From Methanobacterium sp. (GTDB taxonomy: Archaea > Methanobacteriota > Methanobacteria > Methanobacteriales > Methanobacteriaceae): 40,635 nucleotides of DNA. Of this stretch, positions 7,650-15,491 are shown one piece after another. A model generated the notes under the pieces. The model was given only the letters and a program-made list of their open reading frames with translations, had not been told where the DNA came from and did not search any database. The translations under genes were made by a program, and so were the position numbers. Numbering within the stretch: the stretch's first letter is position 1; every line of letters begins with the position of its first letter. The stretch spans positions 97,943 to 138,577 of the forward strand of contig PLXT01000115.1 in the NCBI GenBank assembly GCA_003151535.1, given 5' to 3'.

Positions 7650-8739
7650 ATAATATTTTATTATCTACATCTTTAATATATTCCATAATACTCGAAGTCT
7701 TTGACTTGGCCAGTTGAAAGAATAATCCAGAGAACATCCTTAAATTATATTCGTCAGTTATCTTAAAAACCTCTGCAGCATATTCTTTTTGTGTATTCAA
7801 CCCATTCGATGGGTTGAATTTAGATAACTCAGTCCATATAGTATATAATGTATTAATTAAAGACGTGTAACTTACTTTAAGTTCACGTATCTCTACTTCT
7901 CTAGTTGGAAATGTTGTGATGTATTCGTCCACTTCATTCGACTTAATAATATCCATTATGTGGTGAAAGCCAGTTTTACCTTTTAGCATATGTACCGCAA
8001 CGTATGCTGGATTTTTCAACTTAACACGATTAAATTTATTATCGATAACAACATAACCTTCTTCATGGAATGGCATATTTGCAAATCTATCTTTTATTTC
8101 ATTTAACGAATTAATTTTCATGTCAATAAATTCGGCCATTGGAACACATATAGTTTCAGCCACTTCCGCTAATGCAGAATACTGAAATTCTTTAAGTGTT
8201 ACCCTATTTCTGATAGCTAATAAAACTACTTTGTACTCAGTGTGTGGTGTTACAACAACATTTTCTGGTGTACATAATTCGAACATGTATACCAAATCTT
8301 TATCTAACTTAGTTAAATTTAAATTAGCTGTTCTCCAGAATAATTCATTGAAGGTTGAATTCGTTAAGTTATTTACTTCACCTTCACCTTCTGCCATACC
8401 AGTTGTTGCAGCAAACCACATATCTTTATTCCAATCCCAATAAGCATGGATTAAGCTACCATCATATTTGATTAAACACTTAGCTGTTGATAAATCAATA
8501 TCAGCCGCGTTACCTTCGCCAAGATTAAAGAACTTTCTCATAGGATAACTTAATATTTCCCATGTATCCTTTTCGAGGATCAATCCACGACATTCTTGCA
8601 CCTCTGGTAATGCCATGTTAGACTCAAGCTGATCGTATTTTAAAATAATTTTATTTTCGTAAATACGACTCTTAAGCTTGAAGCTTTCTATTGCTTTATC
8701 CAATCCATTCGCCCTTATATAGTTGATAATCGCTAACAT
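7633..8739 (-). CDS. rnlA: RNA ligase, T4 Rnl1 type
   Basis: ATP-dependent ligase that seals single-stranded RNA breaks; the T4 homologue repairs tRNA cut in the anticodon loop by the host PrrC nuclease. Upstream motifs ECRGLILEKD and MRKFFNLGEGNA match the T4 protein closely. Motif I is KYDGSLIHAY with the lysine at residue 91 (K99 in T4). Motif IV is EEGYVVIDN and motif V is RVKLKNPAYV. The length (368 aa) matches T4 Rnl1 (374 aa), including the C-terminal domain that gives tRNA specificity. It would act after end-healing by the kinase-CPD protein encoded at 11193. Confidence 0.92.
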   Translation of the reverse strand: MLAIINYIRANGLDKAIESFKLKSRIYENKIILKYDQLESNMALPEVQECRGLILEKDTWEILSYPMRKFFNLGEGNAADIDLSTAKCLIKYDGSLIHAYWDWNKDMWFAATTGMAEGEGEVNNLTNSTFNELFWRTANLNLTKLDKDLVYMFELCTPENVVVTPHTEYKVVLLAIRNRVTLKEFQYSALAEVAETICVPMAEFIDMKINSLNEIKDRFANMPFHEEGYVVIDNKFNRVKLKNPAYVAVHMLKGKTGFHHIMDIIKSNEVDEYITTFPTREVEIRELKVSYTSLINTLYTIWTELSKFNPSNGLNTQKEYAAEVFKITDEYNLRMFSGLFFQLAKSKTSSIMEYIKDVDNKILYELLK

Positions 8740-8754
8740 CTCCTAGTTTAATAC

Positions 8755-8783
8755 AAAAATGGTGAATTTTTTACAATTCACCA
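8755..8783 (-). terminator. terminator after the beta-helix/PKD gene
   Basis: A stem of TGGTGAATT with its complement (8760-8783) is followed on the minus strand by TTTTTG. It lies between the stop of the secreted protein gene and the Rnl1 start. Confidence 0.65.
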
Positions 8784-8809
8784 AATTTATTTTAAGCATT
8801 TAATAATTT

Positions 8810-10690
8810 TTATAAAACTGTTACTGCTGTTGTTGCTGTACTTCTATTACCTACGTTATCCACGATTGTTAGTTTAAAAACATACACTCCTAATATTAGA
8901 CCAGTCACATTTGTAACTGCACTGCTAGGGCTTAATATCCTACCCTTACTAGGTCCAGAAATTTTAACCCATTTATATGAGACGATGTGTGAACTCAAAG
9001 CTGTTGAGCCTAAACCATTCAAAGTTACGTTATTTGTGGGTAATGTAATAGTTTGGCTATTCCCAGCATTAGCCAACGGTAATGCACTACCTGTAACGAC
9101 TATGGTTACGTTTGAACTACTAACATTGGTATATGCATTACCTACCGTTAATTTAAATACATAGGTACCCATAATCAAACCAGTAACACTAGTGCTAACT
9201 AAAGACGGTGAGACTATAGTAGCCGTATTTGGACCAGATGTTTGACTCCAAGCATACGATGTTATTGTAGAATTAATAGCTGAAGAAGCAGACCCATCGA
9301 GAGTAGTAGAATTGGTGGGTAACCCAAAACTTTGATTGCTTCCAGCATTTGAATAAACTCCAGTTGATGAAAACGCATACTCTTCAGCACCTATGCTTGG
9401 TGGGTTAGCCCTTATTCTACCCAAAAAATCGGTTAATATATTAGCGTTATACACACCAGTTCCTATTAGAGGAGATGTCGGTGTTAATTGTAACTGGTAA
9501 CTTGTATCAGCAAAAACCCCCACACTTTGAGCCGCCGTATAATACCTATTATTAGAAGTATCGATTCGTGCGAATCCTGAAGGATCATCAGAAATAATAT
9601 TCACATAACTTGGGAATGGACCTGGGTTATTTGGTGCTAAGTTAAAACCAACATTATTCTTAAATTCAACAGTTGAATTTAATTCTAAATTATAAACTAA
9701 ACAAATAGGGGCAACATAACCTAGAATTGAAGTCTTATTACCCGATGTATTAAAATTACAATGTAAGTTTGTACCTATAAAATAAGGGTTACCGCTTGTC
9801 AATGTAGTATCTATTCTCCAATCCATCGCACCATACTCGTTAGTGGCAATAGCAATATTATCATAGAACCACGTATCGTCAGGTTGACCAGTTAAAGCAT
9901 ATGAAGGATAGTGTCTAATTATATACCCTCTACCGCCTTTCATATACATATGATGACACCTCCCTGAACCACCAATGTAAATTGCACCTATATCATTTCC
10001 CAATGGATTAACTCCATTATATGTTATATTCCAATTGTAAAAATGGTAATGTGTAAAAAGACCACGCATTATAATACCGTTGGTAGTTGTCTGAGTAACA
10101 ATGACATTATGCACATCTATGCTATCACATAAATCAACAAGTTGGTTAGGAGCCCCAAAACTACCTTGGATCATTTGTCCTGCGCTATCAGATCTTAGAT
10201 CAGAAAATGTGCATTTATACAACCTAAATGATGCTGTTGTACCAACATATGTTGGATATGAATCACTAAAATTAAACATATCCCCACCATATTTCTTTGC
10301 ATATATGTGGTTGAACCTATCACCCACATAGTGGTGATCTGGCATCCTGATGCAATCTGAACTAGCAGTGAAATAAAAGCCGTAAAAATTGTTTGGATCT
10401 CCTGTACCTGTGAAAAGTATCCTATTCATTCCAGTATCTGCGCCACTACCAAAAGTAAGCGTTCCAGTGAAATACACAACACCACCATTATTAATGATTG
10501 TGATATCGTGAATGCCGCTAAATGTTCCATTTGCGTAGGTTCCTGGTGCAATTGCTAGAATATCGCCAGAGACTAAGCCAGTCATACTGGTTTGAGACAC
10601 GCTACCACTACCTGTACCAATGACAACTGTCTTAGCTATAGATGTAAAATAAAGAGAGAGTGAGAATAGAAATAAAACTATTTTTTTCAT
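8810..10690 (-). CDS. secreted beta-helix protein with two C-terminal PKD/Ig-like domains
   Basis: The first 19 residues form a classic signal peptide (charged MKK, hydrophobic core, TSIA end). Residues about 20-440 show short beta-strand repeats with NNGG turns, typical of right-handed beta-helix proteins. Two PKD/Ig-like domains follow (about 446-533 and 536-626), each with a YxWxxxSGP core and a V(S/T)GLxxGxYVFKLTV strand. This layout is common in surface and secreted Bacteroidota proteins and unusual inside a nucleic-acid gene cluster. It may be a host-derived accessory gene or a tail/host-surface protein. No catalytic residues can be assigned. The gene has its own terminator and is isolated from the RNA-repair genes around it. 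Confidence 0.7.
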   Translation of the reverse strand: MKKIVLFLFSLSLYFTSIAKTVVIGTGSGSVSQTSMTGLVSGDILAIAPGTYANGTFSGIHDITIINNGGVVYFTGTLTFGSGADTGMNRILFTGTGDPNNFYGFYFTASSDCIRMPDHHYVGDRFNHIYAKKYGGDMFNFSDSYPTYVGTTASFRLYKCTFSDLRSDSAGQMIQGSFGAPNQLVDLCDSIDVHNVIVTQTTTNGIIMRGLFTHYHFYNWNITYNGVNPLGNDIGAIYIGGSGRCHHMYMKGGRGYIIRHYPSYALTGQPDDTWFYDNIAIATNEYGAMDWRIDTTLTSGNPYFIGTNLHCNFNTSGNKTSILGYVAPICLVYNLELNSTVEFKNNVGFNLAPNNPGPFPSYVNIISDDPSGFARIDTSNNRYYTAAQSVGVFADTSYQLQLTPTSPLIGTGVYNANILTDFLGRIRANPPSIGAEEYAFSSTGVYSNAGSNQSFGLPTNSTTLDGSASSAINSTITSYAWSQTSGPNTATIVSPSLVSTSVTGLIMGTYVFKLTVGNAYTNVSSSNVTIVVTGSALPLANAGNSQTITLPTNNVTLNGLGSTALSSHIVSYKWVKISGPSKGRILSPSSAVTNVTGLILGVYVFKLTIVDNVGNRSTATTAVTVL

Positions 10691-10788
10691 ATATTGTTTC
10701 TTTTATTATAATGTATAAATACATCTTAATATAAGAAAAACAACTAAAATAGTAAAGTAATACACTGTAACCCTATAAATTAAGTAAT

Positions 10789-11148
10789 TTATTTTGTTTC
10801 TTCACCACCTTTACGTCTACGAGTTTTGGGGGTTGGTTTGGGGGGTATGGCGGGGGCCACAATGGCCTTAGCTTTGGCTTCTTCCATTCTCTTTTTAAGC
10901 ATATCGGATAAAGCATGGTTATCGTCTCCTTGTATATCCATGAGTATTTTTTTAGCGGAAAACATGGAACATATTTCTGAGAAAATTAAAGTGTCTTCTT
11001 CAGACATTAAAACAGCCGCTAAAATAATCATTATCGTACCTGCTTGTGCTATCGAGTAATCTTTTAAATCAAAACCTTCTTGCACCAACGACTCGCCCAT
11101 CTCAACAAACATATTTCTAATCTCAACCTTTCTAATTTCATTAGCCAT
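10789..11148 (-). CDS. hypothetical protein, 119 aa, basic C-terminus
   Basis: The start is placed at MANEIRKVE (ATG at 11146-11148) because an ATG eight codons upstream lies inside the -7 element of the promoter at 11162-11192. The protein has a hydrophobic stretch around GTIMIILAAVLM, then a charged helical part, and ends with a Pro/Lys-rich tail PPKPTPKTRRRKGGEETK. No domain is recognised. The basic tail could bind nucleic acid, but this is only inference. Confidence 0.65.
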   Translation of the reverse strand: MANEIRKVEIRNMFVEMGESLVQEGFDLKDYSIAQAGTIMIILAAVLMSEEDTLIFSEICSMFSAKKILMDIQGDDNHALSDMLKKRMEEAKAKAIVAPAIPPKPTPKTRRRKGGEETK

Positions 11149-11161
11149 ATAAAACTTTAAA

Positions 11162-11192
11162 CAAATATACATGTAACAAATATTAAAAGCAA
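11162..11192 (-). promoter_or_regulatory. Bacteroidota-type promoter
   Basis: On the minus strand TTG (11192-11190), a 20-bp spacer and TATATTTG (11169-11162). The expected start of transcription is only a few bases before the ATG at 11148, so the message has a very short leader. It overlaps the inverted repeat at 11173-11213. Confidence 0.6.
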
Positions 11193-11213
11193 TTAGCTTT
11201 TAATATTTGTTAC
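11173..11213 (-). terminator. perfect 18-bp inverted repeat over the end of the kinase-CPD gene
   Basis: GTAACAAATATTAAAAGC and its exact complement are separated by 5 bases. The kinase-CPD stop codon lies at the loop. No T run follows, so this may be an attenuator, an mRNA 3'-end stabiliser or an operator rather than a simple terminator; the next promoter lies across it. Confidence 0.5.
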
Positions 11214-12083
11214 GGTACCCTTAACTTTTATATTTTCAACTTTAGTCCAGTTTGTAATTTGATTAGACATAGCTGGTTTACCACCATCTGGATTAACTGC
11301 CAATGTAATGTGAGGTGATGCATTCTGACTTGTATAGCCTTCAACACCCACTGCTATAGCCATAGTTGTCCACCCTATGTATTTAACAACCAGTTCCACT
11401 ATACTACCCAAGTCTTCTTTTGCCGCTGATTTACCCATGGTAATAGTCATGTGATGCGCATATGTTTTCCAACCTACTGGAATTCTGAAACCAAAAACTT
11501 TTAACAACTTCTCGTGAGAAATTTCATCCAATACAATAGCTGAATATAAGATATCATTAGCTTTATACATATCGCTTGATCCCATAATTTTTTTAACGCT
11601 TAATGGACCCACGCTCTTATATGATTCAACCATTTTAGCAATAGCGTCAGCAGGAACACCATGAGTATTTCTAGCAGCCAATTGTTCAACCGTTAGACCG
11701 CCAGTACCAATATCCACAATACGAATGTTTTCATCCGAAAAGCCCAAGTCCAATGCATGTTTAACGTATGCTTTAGATTCGTTAGCCTTGATATTAGTAT
11801 TATCAATGATGACAGGTGTTATACCTTCTTCCATAGACTTTTTAGCATTAGCTAGATTCTTGCTATGCATACGGTTTAAATTCGCAAAATTTTTAGTCCG
11901 AAACATTTCCTGAAAGAATGACATATAATCACCCTGCGATTCAATCAGATCATCGGTAGAATGAATTACCCCGTTTTCCTTTAAGGAATTAGCCTTAAAA
12001 CTTTTACCACTTCCAGGGACGCCTCTCATAATAAATAACACCTGAGATGGGCGCGTTATATTTATGTTTAAACTATTCTTCAT
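11193..12083 (-). CDS. RNA end-healing protein: polynucleotide kinase-like domain fused to 2H cyclic phosphodiesterase
   Basis: Residues 14-150 form a P-loop kinase of the polynucleotide kinase/AAA_33 type: Walker A GVPGSGKS (21-28), IIDNTN near residue 92, and a lid-like RNTHGVP at 138-144. Residues about 170-290 contain two H-x-T motifs, HMT at 211-213 and HIT at 258-260, the signature of 2H phosphoesterases. This kinase-CPD order matches the healing half of fungal tRNA ligase Trl1 and resembles vertebrate CNPase. It would phosphorylate a 5'-OH and open a 2',3'-cyclic phosphate, preparing broken RNA for ligation. T4 instead uses Pnkp (kinase plus acylphosphatase-type phosphatase). It has its own promoter with almost no leader. 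Confidence 0.8.
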   Translation of the reverse strand: MKNSLNINITRPSQVLFIMRGVPGSGKSFKANSLKENGVIHSTDDLIESQGDYMSFFQEMFRTKNFANLNRMHSKNLANAKKSMEEGITPVIIDNTNIKANESKAYVKHALDLGFSDENIRIVDIGTGGLTVEQLAARNTHGVPADAIAKMVESYKSVGPLSVKKIMGSSDMYKANDILYSAIVLDEISHEKLLKVFGFRIPVGWKTYAHHMTITMGKSAAKEDLGSIVELVVKYIGWTTMAIAVGVEGYTSQNASPHITLAVNPDGGKPAMSNQITNWTKVENIKVKGTVTNIKS

Positions 12084-12087
12084 TTTA

Positions 12088-12119
12088 CAAAAATATAAAA
12101 GTAATCTTAAAATTACAAA
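12088..12119 (-). promoter_or_regulatory. Bacteroidota-type promoter for the kinase-CPD gene
   Basis: On the minus strand TTTG (12119-12116), a 20-bp spacer and TATTTTTG (12095-12088), ending 4 bases before the ATG at 12083. Transcription would start at or next to the start codon, suggesting a leaderless or nearly leaderless message. Confidence 0.6.
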
Positions 12120-12559
12120 TTTTTTAATTTATTTCTAATTGAAATATCTTTAAAACTAGGTGTATCATTATAAGGAATTTCAATGGTTCTTGGCATTTTA
12201 TTCCCAGCTAGATTCATACTGTATTTCCTATCATCGATAAATGTTATTTTAACATTATCACCTAATTTTTTGATTTCCATTTTAAGTTTAGGCCCATTAG
12301 ATGATTCAATTCTGTTTATTTGAAGATCTCCATTATATTCACCTTGGATAATCGAATCAATATGTTCTGAAACCCTGTCTTCTCTAGATTTTTCAAAAAA
12401 ATCATTTCTGATTCCTATTACTTCACAATTTCCACCAACAGTAGCACTTAAAAGATCATCATTATATTGGCCACCAGATTCGCCACAATCACATTTTCTC
12501 CATTCTATATGGACAAGCCTAACAACATCATTACATTCTTTACATCTAATAAGTTTCAT
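12113..12559 (-). CDS. zinc-ribbon-like hypothetical protein, 148 aa
   Basis: The N-terminus MKLIRCKECNDVV...WRKCDCGESGG has a CxxC and a CxC pair, enough for a small zinc ribbon. The remaining residues are mixed alpha/beta without a known motif. It lies between lysozyme (16-base gap) and the kinase-CPD promoter. Zinc ribbons often bind nucleic acid, but no function can be assigned. Confidence 0.65.
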   Translation of the reverse strand: MKLIRCKECNDVVRLVHIEWRKCDCGESGGQYNDDLLSATVGGNCEVIGIRNDFFEKSREDRVSEHIDSIIQGEYNGDLQINRIESSNGPKLKMEIKKLGDNVKITFIDDRKYSMNLAGNKMPRTIEIPYNDTPSFKDISIRNKLKNL

Positions 12560-12575
12560 ACAATATATTTTTAAA

Positions 12576-13031
12576 TTATGAAAAGTATAATTGAGCTTCT
12601 TTTTTCCTACGAGCTAGAAGCCCTTTAGAAACAATTAATTCACCATCCACATGTTCTTTATCCCACATTTCAAACGCAACTTTAATAGCTGGATCTGAAG
12701 GATTCGTATTAACCAATCTTCTTAAAGTACTTCCAGCAAAACCACCAGTGCCCACATTATAACAGAAATCTACCAATGCATCATATTGATTTTGGTTGAT
12801 TGTTGATTTGAGCATTGGGTTTAACTCAGATGTTTTAAGATTCACTTGATATGTAAGATATTGATCGGCTTGTTGTTGGGTTATAACATCACCCTCTTTG
12901 ACGTGTTGGCCATTAGGATATACTATAATACCCCAGCCAATTGTCCTTATTCCTGCTGAGTCTAAATAAGCTTTTAACTCGCATTCTTCGCTTTGTTTAA
13001 TCAGATTCAACCCATTATTTGAAAGTTGCAT
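12576..13031 (-). CDS. GH24 lysozyme (endolysin)
   Basis: It cuts the glycan strands of peptidoglycan at host lysis or DNA entry. The catalytic triad of T4-type lysozyme has the correct spacing: E15, D24 and T30 in the segments EECELKAYLD and IRTIGWG. Later conserved parts NQYDALVDFCYNVG and GSTLRRLVN are also present. At 151 aa it is a single domain without a signal peptide or membrane anchor, so it would need a holin to reach the wall. It is far from the amidase and spanin-like genes at 36466-38287. Confidence 0.92.
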   Translation of the reverse strand: MQLSNNGLNLIKQSEECELKAYLDSAGIRTIGWGIIVYPNGQHVKEGDVITQQQADQYLTYQVNLKTSELNPMLKSTINQNQYDALVDFCYNVGTGGFAGSTLRRLVNTNPSDPAIKVAFEMWDKEHVDGELIVSKGLLARRKKEAQLYFS

Positions 13032-13074
13032 AATTTTGGCGTTTACTTAATACGTTATAATATTAAATATCTAC

Positions 13075-13103
13075 CAAAATAAAAAAGAGGGGAAACCCCT
13101 CTT
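13075..13103 (-). terminator. terminator downstream of the tRNA array
   Basis: An 8-bp stem (AAGAGGGG with its complement, loop TTT on the minus strand) is followed by TTTTTTATTTT. It lies between the last tRNA and the lysozyme gene and probably ends the tRNA transcript. Confidence 0.8.
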
Positions 13104-13144
13104 CTTTACATTAAGAACCCACATTAGAGACAGCTTTGGAATCG

Positions 13145-13234
13145 CGAAGAACTAGGGATTCGAACCCTAACCTCCCCTTTCAGGGAGGGGTGCTTTAGCA
13201 AAGCACTGCAGCCAACCGTATCTGCCTATTCTCC
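13145..13234 (-). tRNA. tRNA-Ser (GCT)
   Basis: The acceptor GGAGAAT pairs with GTTCTTC (two G-U). The anticodon arm is GTGCT-TTGCTAA-AGCAC with anticodon GCT, and a long variable arm of the serine type (CCTCCC...GGGGAGG) follows. T arm TAGGG-TTCGAAT-CCCTA is canonical. Discriminator G; CCA is not encoded. Confidence 0.92.
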
Positions 13235-13242
13235 ATAAAACC

Positions 13243-13527
13243 CTATGGGTTTAAAAATTCGTCCAATCCTTCTTGGATTAATCTCATTTCAATCTTTTTC
13301 TGTTCATGTCTTTTATACTTATACTCTCCTGAACAACCCCAACAAGAACAAGGTGTGGAACATGTTTTATACGCTAACTGTCCATTATCCCTCATAATAT
13401 ATTGCGTTGTGGGATAATAGATGTATTCACCTTCACGGTTTACATACAATGTAACTGACGCAACAAAACGTCTAATTCTTTTTTCGTATTTGAGCTGTTT
13501 ACGCTCTTGTCTTACTTTCTTGTTCAT
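13243..13527 (-). CDS. conserved small phage protein with a Cys cluster, 94 aa
   Basis: The basic N-terminus MNKKVRQERKQLKYEKR is followed by TCSTPCSCWGCSGEYKYKR, a C-x3-C-x-C-x2-C cluster that probably binds zinc. Similar short proteins with a CxCxxC core and a basic tail are often seen next to phage tRNA genes; their function is unknown. Here it sits between two tRNAs. Confidence 0.7.
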   Translation of the reverse strand: MNKKVRQERKQLKYEKRIRRFVASVTLYVNREGEYIYYPTTQYIMRDNGQLAYKTCSTPCSCWGCSGEYKYKRHEQKKIEMRLIQEGLDEFLNP

Positions 13528-13598
13528 GGCGACCGACTAGGGGTTTTTGCCTAGTACTGAGTCCCATACTGTATGGTATCATCATATAGTTATTTTAG

Positions 13599-13672
13599 TG
13601 GTCCCACGGGGATTCGAACCCACGAAGTGCCGCTTAGAAGGCGGCCAGTTTATCCAGTTAGCTTATCGGACC
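13599..13672 (-). tRNA. tRNA-Arg (TCT), imperfect stems
   Basis: The anticodon arm GCCGC-CTTCTAA-GCGGC is perfect, with anticodon TCT. The acceptor GGTCCGA/TGGGACC has one G-G mismatch, the T stem two mismatches and the D stem one. It may be functional but weakly folded, or decaying. A second tRNA-Arg(TCT) lies at 22435. Confidence 0.75.
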
Positions 13673-13769
13673 ATTACTTAAAAAAATTTAATATTTCAAT
13701 AAATATTGTATACAGTCCAAAAGCATAAATTAATAGTCTATCACCTTTTCTTGTATACATTTTATTTTG

Positions 13770-13843
13770 TGATCTCAGATGGATTCGAACCATCAGTCCT
13801 CTGATTCGTAGTCAGAAATTTTGTCCAGTTAAACTATGAGACC
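13770..13843 (-). tRNA. tRNA-Arg (ACG)
   Basis: Acceptor GGTCTCA/TGAGATC, anticodon arm TCTGA-CTACGAA-TCAGA with anticodon ACG, T arm GATGG-TTCGAAT-CCATC. Wobble A34 would need conversion to inosine by host TadA. Discriminator A, no encoded CCA. Confidence 0.9.
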
Positions 13844-13855
13844 AATTAATATTCG

Positions 13856-13925
13856 TTGCGTGTAACGAAGTCGAATCGTCTTTTCCCAGGATATGAGCCC
13901 AAGCTGTATTCCAATAACACACGCA
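13856..13925 (-). tRNA. tRNA with CAT anticodon (Met or Ile2), short D region
   Basis: The acceptor TGCGTGT/ACACGCA is perfect and the T arm GACGA-TTCGACT-TCGTT is canonical. The anticodon loop is CTCATAT on a stem with three G-U pairs. The D region has only 16 bases with a 3-bp stem, so the whole tRNA is 70 nt. One of four CAT tRNAs in the window; sequence alone does not tell Met from lysidine-type Ile. Confidence 0.75.
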
Positions 13926-13930
13926 ATATG

Positions 13931-14002
13931 CGGATCGGGAGAATTTTGAAATCTCGACTTTCGCCTTAACAGGGCGACACTCTGCCTCTGAGTTACCGAT
14001 CC
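13931..14002 (-). tRNA. tRNA-Asn (GTT)
   Basis: Acceptor GGATCGG/CCGATCC is perfect, anticodon arm TCGCC-C TGTTAA-GGCGA carries GTT, T arm GAGAT-TTCAAAA-TTCTC. A class I tRNA with a normal variable loop; discriminator G. A second, class II tRNA with the same anticodon lies at 14301. Confidence 0.88.
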
Positions 14003-14007
14003 ATATT

Positions 14008-14289
14008 TTACCAAAAAGGGTCTCCTGCTACATAATTAAATTCTGGTGTAGAAGACTTAGATTTTAGTTTACCTATAATATTAAGGATGTCATTTTTTTC
14101 TTTATCCTCAAAGTTTAAAAAATTAAGAATATCTGATATCCAAATATAATACTCATGACCACATTTCTGTGTAATATCAACTGAGTATGTTTTTATTTCA
14201 TATTTGATAAATAATCGTTCAGCAGGGGCCAATCGATTCATATACCCTAATAATTCTATAACTTGTTCATTGGTGATAAGATTATCCAT
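14008..14289 (-). CDS. hypothetical protein, 93 aa
   Basis: Small acidic protein (MDNLITNEQVIELLGYMNRL start) predicted mostly helical, located between two tRNA genes. No domain recognised. Confidence 0.65.
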   Translation of the reverse strand: MDNLITNEQVIELLGYMNRLAPAERLFIKYEIKTYSVDITQKCGHEYYIWISDILNFLNFEDKEKNDILNIIGKLKSKSSTPEFNYVAGDPFW

Positions 14290-14300
14290 AATATTATTTT

Positions 14301-14385
14301 GCTGATGGTGTAGGGGTCGAACCTACATAGATGTTTCCATCTCTGATTAACAATCAGGTGCCTAGACCATTCAGCCAACCATCAG
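14301..14385 (-). tRNA. class II tRNA with Asn anticodon (GTT)
   Basis: The acceptor CTGATGG/CCATCAG is a perfect 7-bp stem and the T arm GTAGG-TTCGACC-CCTAC is canonical. The anticodon loop TTGTTAA gives GTT. A clear extra arm (GATG-GAAA-CATC) follows, and the D arm GGCTGAATGGTCTAGGC is of the serine/leucine type. Bacterial tRNA-Asn is class I, so this combination is unusual. Discriminator C. What amino acid it carries is uncertain. Confidence 0.75.
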
Positions 14386-14390
14386 TATTG

Positions 14391-14470
14391 TAGGCGGAGT
14401 GGGATTTGAACCCACGTTTTCAACTACCACTAAGAATATCCAAGATATAAGCTTGGCTCTGTACCCGCCC
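14391..14470 (-). tRNA. tRNA-like, anticodon TAT (Ile), no D arm, long variable region
   Basis: The acceptor GGGCGGG/TCCGCCT (with two G-U) and T arm GTGGG-TTCAAAT-CCCAC are sound. The only arm that fits an anticodon stem is CCAAG-CTTATAT-CTTGG with U33 and TAT. Only seven bases (TACAGAG) separate it from the acceptor, so no D arm can form, and a 24-base region with a GTGGTAG motif follows before the T arm. A second tRNA at 15402 has the same architecture. Confidence 0.65.
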
Positions 14471-14486
14471 ATTTTATCATTTTATG

Positions 14487-14560
<74 letters not shown>

Positions 14561-14570
14561 ATCTTATGCC

Positions 14571-15149
14571 TTATAATTCAAGTTCAATGACGGTAAAATA
14601 TGATTCATCATCATATATTTTTATTTTTTCGTTGGTAACGTCATATGAACATATATCACTATCACACAATGAACTTATAATACCCCTTTTCAATTCATCC
14701 AAATTATCTACGTTTATTAAATCCACATGACAAACTAACGGACTTGGTAGATATTTCTTTGTTAGTATATGAGCATAATCACGAAACACATTCCATTTTT
14801 CAAAGTCACCATTTTCAGCTAAACTATTCCAATTATTCCCATACTTTGTTGTCGAAAACCATTCATCGTGTAACCTAGTATGTTCTAATGTATCTGCTTC
14901 ATCCACTTGAATAAGATTCTTTGACCTTCCTAAATCCGTGGATAATATTGGCAGATATCTATCTACAATTTTTTCACCTATCAAACGACCCAGCTGAAAT
15001 TCTAAAGTAAGACTCTTTTTATATGCGTCTCGCTTTTCTTTCATCTTTTGTTTAAATTCTGGCGTATCAATACGATCCAGAATCTTCTTCAATCTACCAC
15101 CTACTTTTTCTTCTCCAATTTTAACTGTTCTTGTTCTTGGTTTAGACAT
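14571..15149 (-). CDS. hypothetical protein, 192 aa
   Basis: The N-terminus is basic and helical (SKPRTRTVKIGEEKVGGRL, then a KMKEKRDAYKKS helix), and the C-terminal half is acidic with short strands (IDDESYF-type ending ELEL). No family recognised. It lies between two tRNA genes, with 17 bases to the next gene at 15167. Confidence 0.65.
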   Translation of the reverse strand: MSKPRTRTVKIGEEKVGGRLKKILDRIDTPEFKQKMKEKRDAYKKSLTLEFQLGRLIGEKIVDRYLPILSTDLGRSKNLIQVDEADTLEHTRLHDEWFSTTKYGNNWNSLAENGDFEKWNVFRDYAHILTKKYLPSPLVCHVDLINVDNLDELKRGIISSLCDSDICSYDVTNEKIKIYDDESYFTVIELEL

Positions 15150-15166
15150 AATTTTAATTTAATAAT

Positions 15167-15385
15167 TTAACCATGTGTCCCATTTGTTAAAGAAATGCCA
15201 TGTCTAATACCACTTAAAAAATCTTCCAGATCTTCCTCACTAAAATTAGTATAACGTGTTCCCACTATAATACCAATCTCATTTCCTAAGTCATCTAACT
15301 CACCTTGATACATTAAAATGTCTGCTCGGTTTTTTAAGCTCGATCCAATCTCATTTAAATCAGCACTGTTAAACGGCCTTTTCAT
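15167..15385 (-). CDS. hypothetical protein, 72 aa
   Basis: Small acidic protein without recognised motifs (MKRPFNSADLNEIG start). It lies just downstream of the tRNA at 15402 and was probably made from the same RNA array transcript. Confidence 0.6.
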   Translation of the reverse strand: MKRPFNSADLNEIGSSLKNRADILMYQGELDDLGNEIGIIVGTRYTNFSEEDLEDFLSGIRHGISLTNGTHG

Positions 15386-15401
15386 AAAGTTTAAAATTTG
15401 G

Positions 15402-15478
15402 TAGTGCCCAAGGGATTCGAACCCATATTTTCAACCGTTATCTTTATTCTGCGTATCAGGCAGAGGGATTAGGGCACT
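15402..15478 (-). tRNA. tRNA-like, anticodon GAT (Ile), no D arm, long variable region
   Basis: The acceptor AGTGCCC/GGGCACT is perfect. The anticodon arm TCTGC-CTGATAC-GCAGA is a perfect 5-bp stem with U33 and GAT. Only TAATCCC lies between acceptor and anticodon stem, so a D arm is absent. A 21-base variable region ending GGTTGAAAAT precedes the T arm ATGGG-TTCGAAT-CCCTT (one mismatch). The ending GTTGAAAA is shared with 14391. Confidence 0.65.
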
Positions 15479-15491
15479 ATCTACTAACTGG

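Noticed and set aside
13829..14014. Minus-strand open frame of 61 codons
   Set aside because: It lies across two tRNA genes (CAT and Asn) and has no protein-like features.
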